Assembly (NCBI RefSeq): GCF_030408355.1
Contig: NZ_CP046606.1
Coordinates: forward strand, 124,001-188,000
Direction: 5' to 3'
DNA length: 64,000 bases
Origin: Corynebacterium afermentans subsp. afermentans
Lineage (GTDB): Bacteria; Actinomycetota; Actinomycetes; Mycobacteriales; Mycobacteriaceae
Position numbers and translations under genes: made by a program. The notes under the pieces are model-generated. The model saw only the letters and a list, made by a program, of their open reading frames with translations. It was not told the origin of the DNA and did not search any database. Shown here in pieces: positions 1 through 9,356 of this stretch (its first letter is position 1; each line of letters begins with the position of its first letter).

Positions 1-258
1 ACGATCAAACTCGGACAATTTCTCAAGCTCGCTAACCTCGTCGAATCCGGCGGCCACGCGAAGGAGGCCATCAGCGCCGGCGAGGTCACCGTCAACAACG
101 AGGTGGTCACCTCCAGGGGGCATTCGCTTATCGACGGCGATACCGTCGGCCTCGGAGAAGATTCAGCCACGGTAGTAGTTGACGGAGACGACGGCGACTA
201 CTTCGACGAACGCACCGCCAACGACGATTTCGACCCCGAGAAGTGGAGGAACCTCTAA
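1..258 (+). CDS. S4-domain RNA-binding protein (3' part)
   Basis: Open from the window edge to a TAA stop, so the N-terminus is missing. The visible 85 residues begin TIKLGQFLKLANLVESGG and contain the S4 pattern (GGHAKEAISAGEVTVNNEVV, then SRGHSLIDGDTV), the compact RNA-binding fold of the YbcJ/YaaA type. The C-terminal 30 residues are acidic. Proteins of this small family bind structured RNA and have no known catalytic activity. The stop overlaps the next gene's ATG by one base (TAATG), which suggests translational coupling with the glyoxalase-fold protein. Confidence in the domain is high; the physiological role is unknown. Confidence 0.85.
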   Translation, partial: TIKLGQFLKLANLVESGGHAKEAISAGEVTVNNEVVTSRGHSLIDGDTVGLGEDSATVVVDGDDGDYFDERTANDDFDPEKWRNL

Positions 259-941
259 TGCCCGCATTTGAAGGCAAAGACGGCATGCCGTTCTGGCAGG
301 ACCTGGTCACCCAGAACCAGCTCAAGTCCACCCACTTCTACTCCGATCTGCTGGGCTGGGAGATTGTGGACGGCACCGCCCGCAAAGAGGGCCTGCCGGT
401 GGCGGGCATCGTGCCGGCGCAGATGGACATGTGGGTCACGTCGTTTATCGGCAGCCCGGACAACGTGGAGAAGCTGGGCGGCAAGGTGCTCAGCTCCGAC
501 GATTCCGTGGTGCTGTGCCAGGACCCCGCCGGCGGCCTGTTCGGGCTGAAGGAGCCGGAGGAGCGCTTCTTCGCCGCAGGTGAGCCGGGCGTTCCGGCGT
601 GGTACGAGTACTCGGCTCCGAGCATGGACGCCATCGACTTCTACGGCGAACTGTTCGACTGGGAGATCCGCGAGGAAGACGGCTACTTCATCGCGCTGGA
701 AGAAGGCGCGCCGTTTTTGGGCATGTTCGTCGGCGAGCACGCCCAGTGGTTCAGCTACTTCGGCGTGCGCGACGTGGACGCGGCCTGCCGGCAGGTGGAA
801 AACCTCGGCGGTGGGGTGGAGTTCGGCCCCGAAAATGGCACCGCAGGCGTGCACGACGCTAACGGCGCCCAGTTCTTCCTCTCCGAGGTCGACGAGCCCA
901 CCTTCGACGAGGTGGACGAAGCAGAGTCCGTCCTGGGCTAG
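258..941 (+). CDS. VOC (glyoxalase/bleomycin-resistance fold) protein, two tandem domains
   Basis: 227 residues, starting MPAFEGKDGMPFW. Two vicinal-oxygen-chelate halves are visible. The first, about 1-110, contains QLKSTHFYSDLLGWE and DPAGGLFGL. The second, about 115-220, contains SMDAIDFYGELFDWEI and DANGAQFFL. This is the layout of actinobacterial two-domain VOC proteins that resemble hydroxylase or glyoxalase subunits. I chose ATG 258 over an in-frame GTG at 243 because it gives the standard N-terminus and couples to the upstream stop. The 3' end overlaps the convergent gene by 4 nt. Substrate and metal are unknown; the name describes the fold only. Confidence 0.8.
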   Translation: MPAFEGKDGMPFWQDLVTQNQLKSTHFYSDLLGWEIVDGTARKEGLPVAGIVPAQMDMWVTSFIGSPDNVEKLGGKVLSSDDSVVLCQDPAGGLFGLKEPEERFFAAGEPGVPAWYEYSAPSMDAIDFYGELFDWEIREEDGYFIALEEGAPFLGMFVGEHAQWFSYFGVRDVDAACRQVENLGGGVEFGPENGTAGVHDANGAQFFLSEVDEPTFDEVDEAESVLG

Positions 942-1585
942 AGCGCCTCAGCGGCGTCTGCGACCCGGCGGCGAATCTCCGCCGGCGTGGAGATGAACCC
1001 GTCGGCGTAGTACTCGGTGCCCTCGAGGCCGGATCCCTTCCGCACCTGCACGAACGCAGGTTTGGTTGGCTGCGCGGTGGGGAAGGTGGCGATGTAGCGG
1101 GGGGCTGGCGGGAGCGAAACATCCCCCAACGCCCACACCACCTCGGCGCCGACCAGGTCCACTGCTTCCGCTGCATCTGCCACCGAGTCCACATCCAGGA
1201 TCGTGGTGCCGGACAGCTCCGCGGCGGCGGCTACGTCCGGGCGCCAGAGCATTTCCTTGGCGTTGGCGGGGCCGTCCCAAAGCGAGACTGCCCACCGGCC
1301 GTTCGGCTCCGACGGGCGGAACACCGCGCCCAGCTCGTGGGGCTCCACCGCGACCCCGCCGGCCCACTTCGTGGCGGGCAGCGCATGGTCGACGGCGGTG
1401 CCGAGCATGAGCATCGCGGCGTGGGTGATGCGGTCCGGCAGCAGGGCCAGGTAGTTCGGCCCGTCCTCGTAGGTTGCGTGAATGTAGGACGCAAGCTGCT
1501 TCAGCTGCAGCTCCGGCGGCATGTCTCTTTTCACGCCGCCGACGTTGAAGTCCGGGTCGCCCTGTTCGTTGATGTGCTCTACCAA
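938..1585 (-). CDS. Conserved-looking unknown protein coupled to the M13 peptidase
   Basis: About 215 residues, not recognised. The likely start is a TTG lying across the last codons of the upstream metallopeptidase gene, with a purine-rich stretch (GAGGACAGGG) in front, so it probably depends on translation of the peptidase. The N-terminal half (VEHINEQGDPDFNVGG onward) is polar. The middle (AGGVAVEPHELGAVFRPSEP and GRWAVSLWDGPA) and the C-terminal half (APRYIATFPTAQPTKPAFV) look like alpha/beta structure. No signal peptide or membrane segment is seen. It is the last gene of the arabinan operon and converges with the VOC gene. An in-frame GTG 12 codons further upstream is an alternative start. 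Confidence 0.6.
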   Translation of the reverse strand: MVEHINEQGDPDFNVGGVKRDMPPELQLKQLASYIHATYEDGPNYLALLPDRITHAAMLMLGTAVDHALPATKWAGGVAVEPHELGAVFRPSEPNGRWAVSLWDGPANAKEMLWRPDVAAAAELSGTTILDVDSVADAAEAVDLVGAEVVWALGDVSLPPAPRYIATFPTAQPTKPAFVQVRKGSGLEGTEYYADGFISTPAEIRRRVADAAEAL

Positions 1586-3459
1586 ATCGTCACCCTGTCC
1601 TCGGGATCGATCCACATCGTGGACCCCTGTTCCACTTCGAACGCCTCGTAGAATTCGGCGATGTTCGCGGCAATCACGTTGCAGCGGAACTCGTTCGGCG
1701 CGTGCGGGTCGATGGCCAACAGCTGCGCGGCCATCTCCGGGCGCGCCTTGGAGCGCCACACCCGCGCCCACGCCAGAAACAGGCGCTGGAAGCCGGTGTA
1801 CTCGCCCTCAAGGTCGCCAAACTTCTGCGGCTGAACATCCTCGAGGCTGTTGTCATCCAGGTACTTCTTGTACGCCACCACGGCGATGCCCAGGCCGCCG
1901 AGGTCGCCAATGTTCTCGCCGAGGGTGAACTCGCCGTTGACGCCCTTCGTTTTCGTGCCCTCCAGCACGGACGGCACCAGGCCGTTGAACTGGCCGACCA
2001 GCTTGGCGGTCAGCTGCTCAAAGTTGGCTCGGTCCTCGTCGGTCCACCAGGAGTTGAGGTTGCCCAACCCGTCGTAACGCGAGCCCTGGTCGTCGAAGCC
2101 GTGGCCGATCTCGTGGCCGATCACCGCGCCGATCGCGCCGAAGTTTTCCGCGGCGTCAGCGTCCGGGTCGAAGAACGGCGGCTGCAGGATCGCGGCGGGG
2201 AAGGTGATGTCGTTGACCACCGGGTTGTAAAACGCGTTGACCGTCTGCGGGGAGGAAACCCATTCCTGCCGGTCAGAGGCTTTGCCAATCTTGGACAGCT
2301 GGTAGTCGTGCTCGAACGCGGCGCCGCGGCGCACGTTGTCCACCAGGTCCTCGCTGAACTCCAAGCCGTCGTAGCTGCGCCACTTCTCCGGGTAGCCGAT
2401 CTTGGCGTTGAACTGCGCGAGCTTCTCCAGTGCGCGCTGCTTCGTCGGCTCGCTCATCCACTCCAGCTGCTGGATGCGGGAACGGTAGGCGGCGATCAAG
2501 TACTCGACAAGCTCCAGCATCTTCTCCTTGGATGAGGGCGGGAAATGCTTATCCACGTAGCTGCGCCCGATATCCTCGCCAACCAAGCTCTCCGCGAGCC
2601 CCACCCCACGCTTCCAACGGTCGCGCTGCTCGGTGGCGCCGCTCAACTTCTTTCCATAGAACTCGAAGTTGGCCTCGCCGATCTCCTCGGAGAGCACGCC
2701 GGCGCGGGAGCGCAGGATGTTCCACGCGGCCCACAGCTGCCAGTCCGCCAGGGTCTCGCGGCGCAACATGCCGTCCAGGTCAGAGGTAAACGACGGCATC
2801 ATGTTGACGACTTTGCCGGAGAGACCGGAGGCGCCCAGAAGCGTGCGCACCAAAGGCGGCATCTCCTCGAGGTCGGTGGGGTTGTAGGTGGCCACCGCGT
2901 CGCGCGCCTTGACCACGTCCCAGTGGCTCGCGGCCAGCTGAGACTCCAGGTTGACGATGCGCTCGGCGGCGATCTGCGGGGTCAGGCCCTGCAGGTACTT
3001 CGGTTCGAGGAAACCGAGCATCTTCTCCACGTGAGCCTTGTACGCGGCGAGGGTTTCGGCGTGGTCCTCGTCGCGGTAGTAGGCCTCGTCCGGCAAGCCC
3101 AGGCCGGACTGGAAAATGTAGGCCACGGACTCCTCGCCCTGCGAGTCCTTCTCCACCCAGTAGCTCACCGGCCCGCCAATGCCGACGCGCTCCAGCTCTC
3201 CAAGGCCGCGGACGAATTCGTCGACGTTTGCGACCTCGATCTTGGCTAGGTCGGGGTCAAGAGAGCTGATGTCGCCGGGGTTGTCCATGAAGGACTTGAA
3301 CAGAGTGCCGCCGAGACCGGTGCCGTCCTCCAGGATGGCGTGGACGTCTTCTTCGGATTTGTCGCGCAGGACGTAGAACGCGCCGTCGATGCCGCGGTCA
3401 GCGGGGATTTCGTGGGCGTTGACCCACGCGCCGTTTACAAGCTCAAAGAGGTCATTCAT
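1579..3459 (-). CDS. M13 (neprilysin/PepO-like) zinc metalloendopeptidase
   Basis: 626 residues, the usual length for soluble bacterial M13 peptidases. The zinc motif HEIGH is at about 449-453 (VIGHEIGHGFDDQG), followed by the second motif ENIGDLGG with Glu at about 515 and Asp at 519. The family-typical end DRVTIW is intact, so the protein is full length. The N-terminus (MNDLFELVNGAWVNAHEIPADRG) has no signal peptide, so it is probably cytoplasmic and degrades oligopeptides. Its ATG lies inside the end of the upstream hydrolase gene (8-nt overlap), and the next gene starts within its own stop region. The operon context ties it to cell-envelope genes, but a direct role there is only inferred. 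Confidence 0.93.
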   Translation of the reverse strand: MNDLFELVNGAWVNAHEIPADRGIDGAFYVLRDKSEEDVHAILEDGTGLGGTLFKSFMDNPGDISSLDPDLAKIEVANVDEFVRGLGELERVGIGGPVSYWVEKDSQGEESVAYIFQSGLGLPDEAYYRDEDHAETLAAYKAHVEKMLGFLEPKYLQGLTPQIAAERIVNLESQLAASHWDVVKARDAVATYNPTDLEEMPPLVRTLLGASGLSGKVVNMMPSFTSDLDGMLRRETLADWQLWAAWNILRSRAGVLSEEIGEANFEFYGKKLSGATEQRDRWKRGVGLAESLVGEDIGRSYVDKHFPPSSKEKMLELVEYLIAAYRSRIQQLEWMSEPTKQRALEKLAQFNAKIGYPEKWRSYDGLEFSEDLVDNVRRGAAFEHDYQLSKIGKASDRQEWVSSPQTVNAFYNPVVNDITFPAAILQPPFFDPDADAAENFGAIGAVIGHEIGHGFDDQGSRYDGLGNLNSWWTDEDRANFEQLTAKLVGQFNGLVPSVLEGTKTKGVNGEFTLGENIGDLGGLGIAVVAYKKYLDDNSLEDVQPQKFGDLEGEYTGFQRLFLAWARVWRSKARPEMAAQLLAIDPHAPNEFRCNVIAANIAEFYEAFEVEQGSTMWIDPEDRVTIW

Positions 3460-4303
3460 GCCCCAACTCTACGGGAATTTGGATGGGGGCTTGGGACTGT
3501 TCGATGATCCAGTTGCTGGCCTCTTGCTGTTGCGCCAGCGTGTAGCCGCCGTGGGAGCCGATGTCGAAGAAGATGCCCAGTGACTTCAAGCCGAGCGCGC
3601 GGAACAACACATTGAACTCGGCGAGCGGTATCCGGCCCGCGGCCAGGTTGGTGCGCATAGCGGGGGCCACCAGGCCGCGGTGCGACTCCTGCATGGAGCA
3701 CACCAGGTCGTCGCCGCGGCAGATCTCCAGCACGCGGGGGCCGAGCACGCCGTAGCCGTCCGGGAGCGAGCCCAGCGAACCGCGCGAATGCGGCGACGTG
3801 CCAGCGGAGAGCACCGCGCCGTTGCCCCCCTGGTGCGGGTTGGCAAACAACGCCACGCCGGAAACGCGCTCCGGTTCGATCGGGCCGCGGCCCGCGGCGA
3901 TGTCGCTGGTGATGGTGGCAGCGATGTCCGCGCCCAGCGAGTAACCGGTGAAGCTGAACTTCGCGTTAGGGCACACGTTGGCCAGCCGGGACACAGTGTT
4001 GCGTGCGCGCTTGAGCCCGCCCGCCTTGGACTTCTCGTACTCCGAAGTGGCAAACGGGGTGGAGGTGTAGGACACCCACAGCGGCTGGATCTCCCCGCCG
4101 GTGCCGAGGCGGGTGAGCATGCCGGTCATGAACACGTTGCCGCCGTGCGGAACGTAGTCCGGGATGCCCTCTGCCGTGTTGCCACCGCCCGGCACCGCGA
4201 TCAAGTAGTGCGCGGCGCAGCTCTGCTGGGCCTGAGCCTGAACGGGTGAGGCCACCAGGGAAAACAGCAGGACAGCTGCGGCGGTGACTTTGGGCAGTTT
4301 CAT
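3452..4303 (-). CDS. Secreted cutinase-family serine hydrolase
   Basis: 283 residues with a Sec signal peptide (MKLPKVTAAAVLLFSLVASP, cleavage near AQAQQ). The mature part shows the cutinase layout: nucleophile elbow GYSLG (Ser about 122), Asp in ICRGDDLVC, His in SHGGY near the C-terminus, and paired cysteines. Mycolata use cutinase-like enzymes as esterases, phospholipases or thioesterases acting on envelope lipids, so a role in mycomembrane lipid turnover is plausible. It begins 4 nt after the emb stop and overlaps the metallopeptidase start, so it is part of the same transcript. The exact substrate cannot be read from sequence. Confidence 0.85.
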   Translation of the reverse strand: MKLPKVTAAAVLLFSLVASPVQAQAQQSCAAHYLIAVPGGGNTAEGIPDYVPHGGNVFMTGMLTRLGTGGEIQPLWVSYTSTPFATSEYEKSKAGGLKRARNTVSRLANVCPNAKFSFTGYSLGADIAATITSDIAAGRGPIEPERVSGVALFANPHQGGNGAVLSAGTSPHSRGSLGSLPDGYGVLGPRVLEICRGDDLVCSMQESHRGLVAPAMRTNLAAGRIPLAEFNVLFRALGLKSLGIFFDIGSHGGYTLAQQQEASNWIIEQSQAPIQIPVELGHE

Positions 4304-4307
4304 GGCG

Positions 4308-7300
4308 TTATTCCTCCGGGTCGCGCACCTTCATCGGACCAGGAGTGTACAGGCCCCACCGGGTGGTTTCAGCAATGTCCACCTGCGCCAGCGCAGGCAC
4401 GTCGCCGGCGGAGTTGGTGCGGCGTGTGTACTTGGCCACAGAGCCCCAGTCGCGCTGCCAGTCGCCCTTGAGGTAGCCCGGTACCTCGTAGGAGGTGTTC
4501 ACGGCCTCCACCGGGGCGAGCGAGCCGCCGCCGAGGAAGTCCATGAAGCCGGACAGCTTTGCCTTGCCCGGGGCGTCCGGCATGATGCGGTACTCCGGGA
4601 TCTCGTCTACGCCCGCGTGGTGGTAGAAGGGGCGCTGGCAGGGGTATTGGAACGCCACGGTCCAGTCCAAAAGCCCCGGGGTCTCCGAGTCGAACATGGT
4701 GTTCAGCTCCACCAGCTTCGGGTTGCGCAGCGGGGTCACCGCCACCCAGTCCTTCTCCGCCAGGGATGAGTCCTTGGCCACCAGGCGCACCACGTTGGCG
4801 TCCTCGGGCAAGTCTGCGATTGGGTAGCGCAGGTTGCGCCACTGCGGGGTCGGGCCCTGGTCCAGCATCTCCACCGCGCCGAGCTTCTGCACGCCGCCAT
4901 CTGTTTTCCGGCCGTACTGCAGCTCCACCTCGCTGCCCTCTTGCTCGATGCCGTTGATGTCGTGGTGCTCGATGCGGCCGGCCACGGACGCCACCAGCAG
5001 CGGGCGCTCCTCGGAGGCGGACGGCAGGTCGAACCAGGAGGTCTCCAGCTCGGCAGACTGCGTCGGCTCGTCCTCGAAGGTGCCCAGCACCGGCACGCGG
5101 GTGTAGTCCAGGCCGAACGGCAGGCGCACCGTCGAGCCGTTCACACCGCGCATGGAACGCGGGCGGTTGCCCTGCGTGTTCACGCGCGAGGTGGACTGCG
5201 CCTCGTCGGAGCCCGGGTCCACGTCGGCGGTGTCGTCGTCCTGCACCTGCTGGTTGCTCGAATCAGAGGTGTCGGCGTTTTCAGACGCGATGAAGGCAGG
5301 AACTCCGTCGGGGTGGAACCCGTAGTTGTCGCCGGAATCTAGAGAGCGGCCGAGCGGGACGCCGTCGATAGGCGAAAGGAATGCGTCGTTGGTGTCCTCC
5401 TCCAACAGCACGTCCGCGCCCTGGGCGCAGTGCTCGCCCGCGAAGGTGCGCACGTTGCCCATGCCCACGGAGTAGTCCGGCGCCTGGGAGATGAAGGACT
5501 TCACAAACGTCAGGCAGGACAACGCCACAATCAGCGCCGCCGCAACGGCGATGGGGGCGGACATCACACCGGCCCAGCGGGAGGCGTCCACAGGCTTCGG
5601 CGGGCGCATGGACTGCACCACGCCCACCACGAACACCACAAGCGCGATGGCCAACACAATGGTGTTGAACTCCACGGCCTTCAGCTGCGGAGTGCGGTCC
5701 CACCACGGCACCGCGTAGGAGGACACGTACCACCAGCCGTTCCAGCCCGCCAGCGTCAGGGCCAGCAGGAACAGCACCGCGGCCGTGGCAAAGGAGCGGT
5801 TGCGCTTGGACTGCAATGCGATCCGCGAGAGCACCACCGAGCCGTAGGCCGCGATCGCGGCGCCAAGACCGGCGTAGATGCCGAAGTGGTGCGTCCACTT
5901 CGTCGGCGTGAACATGAGGAAGAAGGTGGAAAAGCCGATGATCAGCATCATCCGCTGTGCGGTCTTGGTCCTTTCGCCGCCGCGGGCGAGCCACCACAGG
6001 GTCAGGCCGATGCACATCAAGAGCACAAACATGGGGAAGCGGCGCGCCAGCGAGCCGTCCACCGTCTGCTCGAACAGCACGGAGTAGCGGCTCCACTCCT
6101 CAAACCAGCTCATTGCGGGGCCCACCTCGGAGCGCACCGCGGTCGCCTCCAACACGGTGGCCAGCGTCTGGTCCTTGAACACCGGCGCCATCACAGCCAT
6201 GCCCGCGCCCATAAACGGCGCGACGTTCGCAAGCGTTGCCTTTCGACGCCCAATGGTCCCCAACACCCAGGGCAAAGAAATCAGGAACACGCCGACTGCC
6301 GCCAAACCGGTCGGGCCGCACGCCAGAGTCAGCGCCGCCACGACGGTGCCCCACGCGGCGGGGACCAGGCGGTCGGTTTCCATGGCGCGCTCGAACAGCG
6401 CCCACGTGGCCATCAGGCCGAAGGCGATGATCGGCTCCGGGCGGGTGCCGTTGTTGTACGGCAGCCAGAACGCCAGGAACACCAGCGCCGCCGTCCAGTG
6501 GGCGACCCTTCTTTGCGCGATAGCGGGGCCGAGCTTCGGCAGGATCTCGCGGGAGAGCAGCCACCACGTGCCCAGGCCCGCCAGCAGCGCCGGCAGGCGC
6601 ATCCACATCGACGCCGTGCTCACCTGCGACAGCAGCGCGAGCAGATCGTAGAACGGGGAGCCAAACGGGGCCTCCGGCACGCCGTACCAGCGGTAGTAGT
6701 TGGCCATGTAGTCCGTGTTGGCGGCCACGCGGGCCATGGTGAGCAGGTAGCCGTCGTCGGAGGTGTTGGCGCCGAAGACGTGCCAGAAGCCGAGGACGGC
6801 GGCCACGAGGCCGTCGAGAGGCTTGAGCCCCTGGCGGCGCAAACGCGGCGCGGGGCGGTCCATCTTCCGTAGCGCGGCCAGGGAGATCAGGGCGCTGATC
6901 AGGCCGAGCACCATCGCCAGCGTCTTCACCAGCGTCGGCTGGGAGGTGAAGCGGGAGTTGATGTCCACGTTGGCGGACAGGCCTGCGTCGATAAGCTGCT
7001 GCTCATCTTCGAGCTCGGTGTAGATGCCGGTGAGCTGCGGGCGGTAATCCTCATCCTCGGAGTATTCGGTTCCCGGGACCTCCACGGTGGTGGAGTCGTG
7101 GGTGAGGGTGGCCTTGAGCTGTGCATCGTCCGGCAGCTTCGCCACCTGCGCCGGGGTCAGCTGCAGCAGCACCTCATTGAGGGAGCTGACCACCAGGCCG
7201 CCGTCGGGCGAGGTGACAAAGAAGCCGCGGTCGCTGGCCTTCGGGGAGCCTTCGGGCAGGGTGCCCAGAAGCAGCGACTGGCCGTCGCGGAGCTCGTCGA

Positions 7301-7505
7301 TAGCTTTCAGTGGAACGGTGACATCGAGCTGTTGCGGCGCCAGCGAAATCAGCGGGGCGTTGACGGACGCCACCGAGTTATTCTGCGGCCACGACACGGA
7401 AGATTCCGTCTGCTTGACCGGCAGAAACGGTACGAGCAACAGCAGGACAAACGCGATCAAACCCGCGACAGTCGCGGTGGTCTGGACTCTTTTCACAGCG
7501 GACAC
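4308..7505 (-). CDS. emb: Arabinosyltransferase Emb (EmbA/B/C family)
   Basis: 1065 residues, the usual Emb size; the GTG start lies 2 nt after the aftA stop. An N-terminal membrane helix is followed by a periplasmic domain, then a multispanning GT-C region, then a large periplasmic C-terminal domain with carbohydrate-binding character (from about residue 700). The GT-C motif appears as NTSDDGYLLTMAR after the second membrane segment. Emb proteins transfer arabinofuranose from decaprenyl-phosphoryl-arabinose onto arabinogalactan in the periplasm and are the ethambutol target. Corynebacteria carry one Emb rather than three, which fits here. It is co-transcribed with aftA, which supplies its primed galactan acceptor. 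Confidence 0.96.
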   Translation of the reverse strand: MSAVKRVQTTATVAGLIAFVLLLLVPFLPVKQTESSVSWPQNNSVASVNAPLISLAPQQLDVTVPLKAIDELRDGQSLLLGTLPEGSPKASDRGFFVTSPDGGLVVSSLNEVLLQLTPAQVAKLPDDAQLKATLTHDSTTVEVPGTEYSEDEDYRPQLTGIYTELEDEQQLIDAGLSANVDINSRFTSQPTLVKTLAMVLGLISALISLAALRKMDRPAPRLRRQGLKPLDGLVAAVLGFWHVFGANTSDDGYLLTMARVAANTDYMANYYRWYGVPEAPFGSPFYDLLALLSQVSTASMWMRLPALLAGLGTWWLLSREILPKLGPAIAQRRVAHWTAALVFLAFWLPYNNGTRPEPIIAFGLMATWALFERAMETDRLVPAAWGTVVAALTLACGPTGLAAVGVFLISLPWVLGTIGRRKATLANVAPFMGAGMAVMAPVFKDQTLATVLEATAVRSEVGPAMSWFEEWSRYSVLFEQTVDGSLARRFPMFVLLMCIGLTLWWLARGGERTKTAQRMMLIIGFSTFFLMFTPTKWTHHFGIYAGLGAAIAAYGSVVLSRIALQSKRNRSFATAAVLFLLALTLAGWNGWWYVSSYAVPWWDRTPQLKAVEFNTIVLAIALVVFVVGVVQSMRPPKPVDASRWAGVMSAPIAVAAALIVALSCLTFVKSFISQAPDYSVGMGNVRTFAGEHCAQGADVLLEEDTNDAFLSPIDGVPLGRSLDSGDNYGFHPDGVPAFIASENADTSDSSNQQVQDDDTADVDPGSDEAQSTSRVNTQGNRPRSMRGVNGSTVRLPFGLDYTRVPVLGTFEDEPTQSAELETSWFDLPSASEERPLLVASVAGRIEHHDINGIEQEGSEVELQYGRKTDGGVQKLGAVEMLDQGPTPQWRNLRYPIADLPEDANVVRLVAKDSSLAEKDWVAVTPLRNPKLVELNTMFDSETPGLLDWTVAFQYPCQRPFYHHAGVDEIPEYRIMPDAPGKAKLSGFMDFLGGGSLAPVEAVNTSYEVPGYLKGDWQRDWGSVAKYTRRTNSAGDVPALAQVDIAETTRWGLYTPGPMKVRDPEE

Positions 7506-7506
7506 C

Positions 7507-9336
7507 TTACTTCCTTACCGCCACAGCAAACGGGCCGAACTGCTCGACGTCCCAGTCCTGCTCAAATGCGTCTGGGTTGAAGAACAGGCCCTCGTAGCGC
7601 ACGTTCGGCTGGCTCGGGTAGATGTCGTGCGCGATGTGCGTCTTCAGACCGTCTTTGCCGTTGTCGCGGAACACGAACGCCACCGGCGGCTCCCACTTCG
7701 AGTTGTCTACCGCCTCAGTGAACTTCTCCGGGTCGGCGTAGGAGATCTCCGCCCACTGCTTCAGCTCGTCGTTGCGGTGCTCGAACTCGCCCACTGGGTT
7801 GGCGTAGTGGCTGGTGTAAGCGTTAAACGCGTAGAAGGGATGGAACGCCATGAAGTTGATCTCGTCGGTGTAGATCACCGCGTCGTTCTTCATGTGGCCG
7901 TGGGCCTCGATGAAGTCCGCCATCTCCTGGTAGTAGCGGCCCGCGTCCGGCGGGAAGCGGTCCGCGCGCTCGCCGTTGCCGTCGGTGTCGGCGTAGGCCT
8001 GGTCGATGTAGTCCTCGTTTTCCACCGGGATGTTCTGCACCATCTGCAGCGCGCCCACCGCCAGGACCGCGGCGACGGCGGTGGTGTACTTGTTCAGCCC
8101 GAACTCGGAAATGGCAATCACGCCGAGGGTGGCAAACAGCGCCACAATCAGCACCTCAAGGCGGAAGCCCAGCAGGGAGGTGCCCAGCAGAGTGACCGCC
8201 ATCGAGGCCAGCGCCCACAGGTAGCACACGCCTATCGACGCCCCAAGGGCCGCCAACTCAGGCTCCTTGATCCTGTAAATCAGGTAGATCAACCCGATCA
8301 TGGACAAAAGCCCGATCAGCGAGAACGACAAAAACGGCAGCGGGAAATACGTGCCCTCGATGGGCAGGAAGTGGTTCGCGGTGGACTCCAGCTGCTCGTC
8401 GCCGGTGAGCACGCGCCAGACGTACGGGCCCCAGGAGATCGCGGCGATGGCCAGCGAGCCAAGGCCCGTGACCAGCAGGTGCACCAGCGGCTTGACCGAG
8501 TGCTTGGTAAAAGTGTGGATGACGGCCAGCACCACCATGGTCAGCGCCGCAATCGCGGTGAACAGCGTGTAGAAGCTGGCGGAAATGCCCAGGTAGACGG
8601 CCAGCGCAATGGTGGACGCCCACGAACCGTTGACCGCCCGGTACGACATCACGGCTGCGGCTGGCACGAACATGGCCACCACCGCCGCGTACGGCTCCTC
8701 CGGCACCTCCGTGAGCACGACAGCCGTGGTCACGGTGGCGATGGCGAGGGCGGTGGGCAGCGAGCCAGTGAGCCTGCGCCACACCGGCGTGAGCATCGCC
8801 GCAGCCGCCGCCAGCGTCGCGATCGCGAACGGCTGGTACACCTCCCAGCCTTCCATGCCCAGCACGTTGGCGGTGCGCCCGCCCAGCCAGAACCAGCCCA
8901 TGGGGTAGAAGGTGGGCAGGTCCTTGTACGCCATGTCCGCATGACCCAAGTTTTCCGTCATGCGCGACAGGAACTGGGTGCGGAAACCCTGGTCCACCTG
9001 GATGCCGTCCAGGTACAACCGGGTCGCGCCCAGCGGGATACCGATGGAGGACACCACCAGCCCCGCCGGCACCAGCGACATCACGGCGGAGGAGACCCAG
9101 GGCTTCTTGCCTTTGGTCCACAGCACGGCCAAAACGACGCCGATGCCGATGCACACGAAGGAGGCGGCGGTGGCCAGCGACCTGGTCACCATCGACGTAT
9201 TAAACGCCGGCAGCGAGATCTTGTGCAGCACGAACCAGGCGGCCAGGGCAATCACGCCGCCAGCGAGCCCGGCCGCGACAGTGCGGACAGCAGTCTGCCC
9301 GACCGACAGCTCGTCAGGGTGGTAAGCGGTAGTCAT
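7507..9336 (-). CDS. aftA: Galactan 5-O-arabinofuranosyltransferase AftA
   Basis: 609 residues starting MTTAYHPDELSVGQTAVRT. About eleven hydrophobic helices span residues 20-440, followed by a soluble C-terminal domain of about 160 residues (from NIPVENEDYIDQAYAD), as in the GT-C AftA family. The first periplasmic loop carries LDGIQVDQGFRTQF, the region where AftA proteins place a catalytic Asp. The enzyme adds the first arabinofuranose residue to galactan, using decaprenyl-phosphoryl-arabinose. The next gene, emb, begins within 5 nt of its stop. I chose the ATG that leaves the shortest N-terminus before the first helix; sequence upstream in the same frame is not protein-like. Confidence 0.94.
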   Translation of the reverse strand: MTTAYHPDELSVGQTAVRTVAAGLAGGVIALAAWFVLHKISLPAFNTSMVTRSLATAASFVCIGIGVVLAVLWTKGKKPWVSSAVMSLVPAGLVVSSIGIPLGATRLYLDGIQVDQGFRTQFLSRMTENLGHADMAYKDLPTFYPMGWFWLGGRTANVLGMEGWEVYQPFAIATLAAAAAMLTPVWRRLTGSLPTALAIATVTTAVVLTEVPEEPYAAVVAMFVPAAAVMSYRAVNGSWASTIALAVYLGISASFYTLFTAIAALTMVVLAVIHTFTKHSVKPLVHLLVTGLGSLAIAAISWGPYVWRVLTGDEQLESTANHFLPIEGTYFPLPFLSFSLIGLLSMIGLIYLIYRIKEPELAALGASIGVCYLWALASMAVTLLGTSLLGFRLEVLIVALFATLGVIAISEFGLNKYTTAVAAVLAVGALQMVQNIPVENEDYIDQAYADTDGNGERADRFPPDAGRYYQEMADFIEAHGHMKNDAVIYTDEINFMAFHPFYAFNAYTSHYANPVGEFEHRNDELKQWAEISYADPEKFTEAVDNSKWEPPVAFVFRDNGKDGLKTHIAHDIYPSQPNVRYEGLFFNPDAFEQDWDVEQFGPFAVAVRK

Positions 9337-9356
9337 GCGTAACAGTTTCGCATACG

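Noticed and set aside
938..3459. Possible frameshift splitting the M13 peptidase into two frames
   Set aside because: The first frame ends with the family-typical DRVTIW and carries all zinc motifs, so the peptidase is complete; the second frame is a separate gene.
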